DNA from: Gammaproteobacteria bacterium
GTDB taxonomy: Bacteria; Pseudomonadota; Gammaproteobacteria; Ga0077536
Assembly (NCBI GenBank): GCA_016209015.1
Contig: JACQWY010000014.1
Coordinates: 62,001-126,000 of the forward strand
DNA length: 64,000 bases
Reading direction: 5' to 3'
Below the pieces are notes generated by a model, which was given only the letters and a program-made list of their open reading frames with translations, made no database searches and was not told the origin of the DNA. Made by a program: the position numbers and the translations under genes. Shown here one piece after another: positions 59,438-64,000 of the stretch; position 1 is the stretch's first letter, and each line of letters begins with the position of its first letter.

Positions 59438-61390
59438 ATGAATTCCCGCAGAACCTTACCGACCGTCGAAAAGCACTACCGGCGCACGCTCGACAAGGCC
59501 TGGGACGCGCTGGCCGCCGGACGCGAGCCCGAGCTCGGTCTCGCCCGCGCCCATGTCCGCGACTCCTGGCTGCGTGCGCTCGAGCGCGGTCTCGATCCGA
59601 CGAAGGAACGCGTCACGCGCATCGGCGAGGCGACGCTCACCGCGCTGCGCACCGAGCACGGCGAATTCCTGCTCGCCGCGAATCACGCCTGGAACCTCCT
59701 GCAGGACATCCTCGAAGACACCGACAGCCTGGTCACGGTCACCGCGCCGAGCGGCATCCTGCTCGACGTGCACTGCAGCCCGCGGCTGCGCGATCGCGCG
59801 GCACGGCTCGAGGTGGGTCCGGGTTTCGACTGGAGCGAGGAATCCGGGGGCACGAACGCGGCCGGTACGGCGCTCGCGCTGCGCACCGCCGTCGAGGTTC
59901 ATCACGCCGAGCACTTCCTCGGGATCGCGAGGACCTGGAACTGCGCGGCCGCGCCGGTCTTCGACACCGCGGACGACACGCTGCTCGGCGTGATCGACGT
60001 GACGACCTGCAACGACACCTACGACCCGAAGAGTCTCGCCGTCGCGATCACGACCGCCCAGCAGATCGAGCAGGCGCTGCATTCGCGCGAGCTCGCACGC
60101 TGGATGCAGCTCATGGAGTGGTATCACGGCGTCCTGCCGCGCTGGCCGCGCGACGCCCTCATCCTCGTCGATCGCAAGGGCCGCATCGTCACGGCGAACG
60201 ACATCGCGCGCGCCCGCTGCGCGGCGGACGGCGCGGGAGATCAGCTCTGGCGCGGCCGGCCGCTGCTGACCGCGCAGCCGCCGGCGGATCTCGCGGCGTA
60301 CAACGCGAAGCTGCCCGGCTGGGCGCGCGTCGCGGCGCTCGAAGCCGCGCCGGCGGCCCACGGCTGGCAGGGCGGCGTGCTCGTGCTCGACGCGCCGGGG
60401 CAACGACGTACGGTGCAGGTGCCGGCGGTTCCGCGCGTCCCGGATCCCCTGCCGGAGATCGTCGGCTCGAGCGCGGCGCTGCGGACGGTGAAGCAACAGG
60501 CGCAGCGCATCGCAGGCTCGACGGCGCCGGTGCTGCTGCTCGGTGAGACGGGCTGCGGCAAGGAGCTGTTCGCGCGGGCGCTGCATCGCCTCTCGCCGCG
60601 CGCCGACGGTCCGTTCGTGGCGGTCAACTGCGGCACGCTGACGCGCGAGCTCGCGGCGAGCGAGCTGCTCGGCTACGAGCCCGGCGCGTTCACGGGCGCG
60701 GCGCTGAAGGGCCGGCTCGGCAAGTTCGAAGAGGCGGACGGCGGCACGCTCTTCCTCGACGAAGTCGGCGAGCTGCCGCTCGAAGTGCAGGTGAGCCTGC
60801 TGCGCGCGCTCCAGGATCAAATCATCGTGCGCGTCGGCGGCAATCGCGAACGGCGCGTGAACGTCCGCGTCGTCGCGGCGACGAACCGCCAGCTCGAAGC
60901 GGACGTGCAGGCGCAGCGCTTCCGGGCTGATCTCTACTACCGGCTGAAAGTGCTCATGCTGACGATCCCGCCGCTGCGCGAGCGGCGCGAGGACGTGCTG
61001 GAGCTCGCGACGCACTTCCTCGTCCAGCTCGCCGCCGACTACGGTCATGGCGCGAAGGAGCCGAGCGTCGGGCTCGCGCGCTGGCTCGCGCATCACGACT
61101 GGCCCGGCAACGTCCGCGAGCTGCGCGCCACGCTCGAAGCAATGTATCTGCTCACCGACGCGGCGACGCTCGACGTGCCGGATCTGCCGGCCGACCTGCG
61201 CGGCTCCCCAAGCCCGTCGGCGACGCTTACCGCGACCGGCAGCTCGATCGCCGAGCTCGAACGCGAAGCGATCCTGCGCGAGCTCTCGGCGCACGACGGC
61301 AATCGCGTCGCCGCCGCGCGGCGGCTCGGCATCTCGCGCAGCTCGCTGTATCGCAAGCTGAAGCACTATCGCCTGGAAACCCCGCACTGA
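59438..61390 (+). CDS. AcoR-type sigma-54 activator
   Basis: A 650-aa activator. It has an N-terminal GAF-like sensor (residues ~60-215, VTAPSGILLDVHCSP and EESGGTNAAGTALA, the AcoR pattern) and a PAS-like stretch (~235-330). The AAA+ domain has Walker A GETGCGKE at 369-376, the sigma-54-contacting GAFTGA at 416-421, and Walker B GGTLFLDE at 435-442. A C-terminal Fis-type HTH (NRVAAARRLGISRSSLYRKLK) completes it. ATG 59438 is the likely start. The closest sigma-54-type promoter lies just downstream, before the DUF1329 gene. The inducer is unknown. Confidence 0.93.
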   Translation: MNSRRTLPTVEKHYRRTLDKAWDALAAGREPELGLARAHVRDSWLRALERGLDPTKERVTRIGEATLTALRTEHGEFLLAANHAWNLLQDILEDTDSLVTVTAPSGILLDVHCSPRLRDRAARLEVGPGFDWSEESGGTNAAGTALALRTAVEVHHAEHFLGIARTWNCAAAPVFDTADDTLLGVIDVTTCNDTYDPKSLAVAITTAQQIEQALHSRELARWMQLMEWYHGVLPRWPRDALILVDRKGRIVTANDIARARCAADGAGDQLWRGRPLLTAQPPADLAAYNAKLPGWARVAALEAAPAAHGWQGGVLVLDAPGQRRTVQVPAVPRVPDPLPEIVGSSAALRTVKQQAQRIAGSTAPVLLLGETGCGKELFARALHRLSPRADGPFVAVNCGTLTRELAASELLGYEPGAFTGAALKGRLGKFEEADGGTLFLDEVGELPLEVQVSLLRALQDQIIVRVGGNRERRVNVRVVAATNRQLEADVQAQRFRADLYYRLKVLMLTIPPLRERREDVLELATHFLVQLAADYGHGAKEPSVGLARWLAHHDWPGNVRELRATLEAMYLLTDAATLDVPDLPADLRGSPSPSATLTATGSSIAELEREAILRELSAHDGNRVAAARRLGISRSSLYRKLKHYRLETPH

Positions 61391-61590
61391 AGATCGTCCG
61401 CATCAATATTTGACGCCGTACGACGACGCTCGCCCGCGTGTCCCAATCTGCGACTGCGCGCGACAGTGATGTCCTGCATTGAACCCGCCGCCGGACACCG
61501 TGTCGCCGCACGGCGCGCCGGCCGCTGATCCGCTCGTGCGGCTTCCGCCACTTACCGCATTGCGACACGCCGCGACGCATGCCGCGCGCC

Positions 61591-61605
61591 TGGCATCCAT
61601 CTTGC
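61591..61605 (+). promoter_or_regulatory. Sigma-54 (-24/-12) promoter
   Basis: TGGCATCCATCTTGC carries the -24 GG and -12 GC with exactly 10 bp between them and matches the TGGCA...TTGC consensus. It sits 41 bases upstream of the DUF1329 GTG and 200 bases after the activator gene. TGTCGC/GCGACA half-sites at 61458, 61501 and 61562 are possible activator sites. Confidence 0.75.
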
Positions 61606-61646
61606 GTTCGCCACGCCGCTCATAATCACAACTTGGGAGGTCTCTG

Positions 61647-63017
61647 GTGAACAAGCTAATTTGCGCGTCCGTGCTCTCGGCCGTGGCTCTGCACCCGCTC
61701 GCCGCGGTTGCCGCCGAGGGCACGACGCCCGACGCCTATGTCGCCTGGTTCAATGCGAACCAGGCGGCGAAGCCGCAATTCGTCGATGGCGACACGATCA
61801 CGTTCGACAAGGCCGACATGATCCGCCCGTTCATTCCCGCCGAATACCAGGGCGAGATGATTTACGAGGGCATGTCCGTGCACATCAAGGACGCCGGCGA
61901 CATCACGCCGCCGCAGAGCTACAAGGACGCGACCGCGAAGTTCCAGCCGCAGGTCACGCTGGAGAGCGACGGAGCGATCAAGAACTACGTCGCCGGTCTG
62001 CCTTTCGATCCCGCGAAATTCCAGGCGGGCAGCGCCGAGGACGGCATGCGTCTGGCGTGGAACTTCAACTTCCGCTGGCAGAACCAGGGTCTGCAGAATC
62101 AGGAAGTGCACTGGGTGTGGGTGCGCAAGGGCGGCAGCCACGACGGCCACGAGGTGATGAACGATCGCTACAAGGCGTTCTACAAAGGCGGCGGCACGTT
62201 CGAACGCGTGCTCACCGGTCCGTATCAGCGCGTGTATCTCTCGCATCGCGTGGATCTGCCGGACAGCAATTACCGCGTCGCGGGGAGCTGGGCCGACAAC
62301 ACGGAGTTCCGCGAGTACACGGGCTTCACCTCGCCGTTCGACATCGCGGGCACGGCCTTCCTGATCCTGCGCTACGACGATCCGCGCAAAACCGACGACT
62401 CGTGGGCGTACATCCCGTCGCTGCGCCGCGTGCGCCGCATCTCGGTCGAGGTGAAGTCGGACTCGCTGCTCGGCACGGATCACACGCTCGAGGACTTCTA
62501 CTGCTTCGCGGGCCGTCCGCTCGAGTGGAACTGGAAGTATCTCGGTACGGCGAAGACGCTGGCCGTGGCGCGCTCGAAGAATGCGCACACGATCTACGGC
62601 GGGCCGAGCGGCTGGGTGCCGGTCGAGGACGACTGGGCGCTGCGCACCGTCGACGTCGTGCAGGCGACGCCGAAGCGCGACAACCATCCCTACTCCACGA
62701 AGTTCATGCACTTCGATCGCGATTCCGGCGAGTGCTACTACGCAAATGCCTACGACCGCGGCAACAAGCTGTGGAAGGTCTGGCAGCTCTCGAAAGTCTT
62801 CACCGACGATCCGTGGTATGTCGGCCAGAAGGACTTCAAGGCCGGCGACACGCCGCCCGGCACGCGCATGAGCGCGTTCCAGAGCATCAACGTGATCGAC
62901 ATGCAGAACAGCCGCGGCACGCTCGTGCCCTGCCGCGGCAGCGCCTATCCGAACAACCGTCCGGAAGACGTCAAGCGCATCATGGACGTGAACTACCTGA
63001 CGGAAGGCCGCCGCTAG
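61647..63017 (+). CDS. DUF1329 outer-membrane-associated protein
   Basis: A 456-aa exported protein with a signal peptide (residues ~1-23, cleavage near AVAAEG). The body is the DUF1329 domain: DMIRPFIPAEYQGEMIYEGM, FNFRWQN, RYDDPRKTDDSWAYIPSLRRVRRISV, LEDFYCFAGRPLEWNWKYLG, and a C-terminal TPPGTRMSAFQSINVIDMQ. Relatives often pair with DUF1302 porin-like proteins and RND lipid/hydrocarbon exporters in degraders of steroids and aromatics. It starts with GTG after GGGAGG. It has its own sigma-54 promoter and terminator, so it is a single-gene unit. Confidence 0.9.
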   Translation: MNKLICASVLSAVALHPLAAVAAEGTTPDAYVAWFNANQAAKPQFVDGDTITFDKADMIRPFIPAEYQGEMIYEGMSVHIKDAGDITPPQSYKDATAKFQPQVTLESDGAIKNYVAGLPFDPAKFQAGSAEDGMRLAWNFNFRWQNQGLQNQEVHWVWVRKGGSHDGHEVMNDRYKAFYKGGGTFERVLTGPYQRVYLSHRVDLPDSNYRVAGSWADNTEFREYTGFTSPFDIAGTAFLILRYDDPRKTDDSWAYIPSLRRVRRISVEVKSDSLLGTDHTLEDFYCFAGRPLEWNWKYLGTAKTLAVARSKNAHTIYGGPSGWVPVEDDWALRTVDVVQATPKRDNHPYSTKFMHFDRDSGECYYANAYDRGNKLWKVWQLSKVFTDDPWYVGQKDFKAGDTPPGTRMSAFQSINVIDMQNSRGTLVPCRGSAYPNNRPEDVKRIMDVNYLTEGRR

Positions 63018-63078
63018 AAAACCCCGACGCCACACCGCACCCTCTTCTCTCGTTCCAGACAGGACGATGGAAGACTTC

Positions 63079-63105
63079 GAGGCCGCACCAGCGGCCTCTT
63101 TTTTT
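63079..63105 (+). terminator. Rho-independent terminator of the DUF1329 gene
   Basis: GAGGCCGC (63079-63086), loop ACCA, GCGGCCTC (63091-63098), then seven T residues. It lies 61 bases after the stop. Confidence 0.85.
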
Positions 63106-63154
63106 GGTCACCGGCGTGCGGGCTCGATCGACGCATGCCGCCTGGCTGATACCC

Positions 63155-63185
63155 GTCGCCCTCGCGCCTGGCAGGCGAGGGCGAC
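63155..63185. repeat. REP-type palindrome, copy B
   Basis: GTCGCCCTCGC (63155-63165) and GCGAGGGCGAC (63175-63185) are perfect 11-bp inverted arms, the same core as in the element after pilQ. It is isolated from the rest of the module. Confidence 0.65.
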
Positions 63186-63305
63186 GAGTTGGGAAGGGGG
63201 CGCGGCTCGGTACGTCGATGACCCGTCTCCGCGGTTCGATTGAGAAGCTCTTCGTCCCGAGCCGATCTCTCCTGCACTCGGTGCAACAGTCGATCGCCCG
63301 CGTAA

Positions 63306-63594
63306 AATTTCGGGGACACGACACTTGGTTCCCGGCACCTGTCGCCCTCGCGCAGGCGAGGGCCCATTCGGTGACCCCCGGCATCTGCAGTGAACTTCGG
63401 TCTGTCGAGTGCTCAGCGCCGCGCTGGTATGCTGCGCCGGCCCCGCGGTTCGACCTCGACGCCGGGGCTGAACGACTGGGCCCTCGCCTGCGCGAGGGCG
63501 ACGAGCGGGCGGGGCCACGACACTCAATTTCGGGAGTGGCGCGGTTTCGACATGCGCGCTCGGTCGCGAAATTTAATGTCGTGTCCCCGAAATT
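63306..63594. repeat. Inverted pair of an 18-bp repeat enclosing REP palindromes C and D
   Basis: AATTTCGGGGACACGACA at 63306-63323 recurs as its exact complement at 63577-63594. Between them lie two copies of the GCCCTCGC/GCGAGGGC hairpin in opposite orientations (63344-63363 and 63480-63499) and an inverted partial copy of the module seen after pilQ (63427-63474). Sequences of the form GTGTCCCCGRAATT commonly flank REP-associated tyrosine transposase elements; no transposase remains here. Confidence 0.6.
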
Positions 63595-63599
63595 CCCAG

Positions 63600-63824
63600 T
63601 CGTTCAGCCCCGGCGCCGAGGTCGAACCGCGGGCCCAGCGCAGTAAACGAGCGCGGTCCGGAACGGAGCGCTCGAAAGCCCGAGGTTCACTGCGCGTGCC
63701 GTCGGTCACCGACTGGGCCCTCGCCTGCGCGAGGGCGACAGGCATCAGCCGAGGCGGAGTGCGTCGAATGGCCCCGCCGTCTGGAGAAGAACTTCTTTCT
63801 TTGGGCTCTTCTTCAGACTGCGAG
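63600..63824. repeat. Intergenic palindromic repeat element, copy E
   Basis: It shares with copy A (22338-22553) the GGCGCCGAGGTCGAACCGCG module, the GCCCTCGC/GCGAGGGC hairpin (63717-63736, opposite orientation), the CAGCCGAGGCGGAGTGC stretch, and the GTCTGGAGAAGAAC end (63779-63792). A facing GCTCTTCTTCAGACTGCGAG (63805-63824) makes a hairpin with that end. There is no coding gene inside. Confidence 0.6.
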
Positions 63825-63852
63825 GTCGCTGGGGAAATTTTTTCCCGCGACC
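63824..63852 (-). terminator. Strong hairpin after the leftward partial gene
   Basis: GGTCGC/GCGACC outer and GGGAAA/TTTCCC inner stems (63824-63852), 6 bases beyond the stop of the leftward gene at 63859. There is no T-run after it, so terminator function is uncertain. Confidence 0.35.
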
Positions 63853-63858
63853 CACGCG

Positions 63859-64000
63859 TCACTCGATGCAGCAATTGATGGCCTTCGTCACGAGCTCCCG
63901 GACCTTCGCCAGCAAGCTCTGTTTCGGCTCCGGCGCGGCCGTCGTCGCCTCGGCGACCGGCACGACCTCCGCCTCCGCCGCCTCACCGCGCGTCCCGAGA
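63859..64000 (-). CDS. C-terminal part of an unrecognised leftward gene
   Basis: An open frame entering from the right edge, 46 codons visible, ending in TGA at 63859. The visible residues are Ala/Glu-rich (EAAEAEVVPVAEATT), then a helix SLLAKVRELVTKAINC ending CCIE. The tail with two adjacent cysteines is distinctive, but I cannot name a family. No start codon is in the window. Support is the open frame and a hairpin just after the stop. Confidence 0.45.
   Translation of the reverse strand, partial: LGTRGEAAEAEVVPVAEATTAAPEPKQSLLAKVRELVTKAINCCIE

Noticed and set aside
63018-63646. Long rightward frame continuing past the DUF1329 gene through the repeats
   Set aside because: It begins as the out-of-frame shadow of the DUF1329 gene and runs through the terminator and palindromic repeats; there is no independent start or domain.
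63106-63824. Possible CRISPR array at the right end
   Set aside because: The repeats are few, unevenly spaced, in both orientations and mixed with longer modules, unlike a CRISPR array. No cas genes are nearby.

Overview
The window is chromosomal DNA of a high-GC gammaproteobacterium. The block mrcA / pilMNOPQ-aroK-aroB-dgt-damX-gltBD-hemE and the block miaB-phoH-ybeY-corC-lnt both follow orders typical of Gammaproteobacteria. The DUF1329 gene beside an AcoR-like sigma-54 activator, and the divergent MexEF-OprN-like RND operon, would suit a Steroidobacter/Nevskia/Xanthomonadales-type lineage. That placement is inference; the window contains no rRNA.

Layout. 0-2 kb: an hvfABC-like operon (precursor peptide, MNIO/DUF692 enzyme, DUF2063 partner), a candidate metal-binding RiPP system. 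2-8.3 kb: a Sel1-repeat protein, a twin-CX3C lipoprotein, a nucleotidase, then a leftward operon (receiver protein, metallo-beta-lactamase-fold protein, thiS, thiG, trmB), tRNA-Gly(CCC) and an HD-domain gene. 8.3-17 kb: leftward housekeeping genes (argS with an FtsN-like SPOR gene, rhodanese, priA, a nucleotidyltransferase-like gene, mrcA). 17-34.6 kb: the rightward pilMNOPQ, aroKB, dgt, damX, gltBD, hemE series. 34.6-43.3 kb: leftward lnt-corC-ybeY-phoH-miaB (transcribed from miaB) and panC-dNK-folK-pcnB (transcribed from pcnB). 43.4-45.4 kb: tRNA-Glu(CTC) followed by an AT-richer accessory patch with an exosortase-type secreted protein, about 650 bp of gene-poor sequence and a thioesterase.

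45.7-52 kb is the most unusual part. It is a rightward operon of seven genes, the first four of which overlap. It encodes an unrecognised helical protein, a receiver-like protein with a long Ala/Pro linker, a Ser/Thr kinase fused to a COG2229/MglA-type small GTPase, two Roadblock-type proteins (one divergent), a PAS protein and a PhnD-like binding-fold protein without a signal peptide. A two-CBS protein follows. I read it as an intracellular signalling module in which a kinase and a GTPase share one chain and probable GTPase regulators are encoded beside them; its output is unknown.

52.6-59.4 kb: a LysR regulator divergent from a tripartite RND efflux operon. 59.4-63 kb: an AcoR-type sigma-54 activator, and a DUF1329 gene preceded by a -24/-12 promoter with exact spacing. 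63.1-63.86 kb: a cluster of palindromic intergenic repeats related to an element after pilQ. The window ends inside a leftward gene of unknown function.
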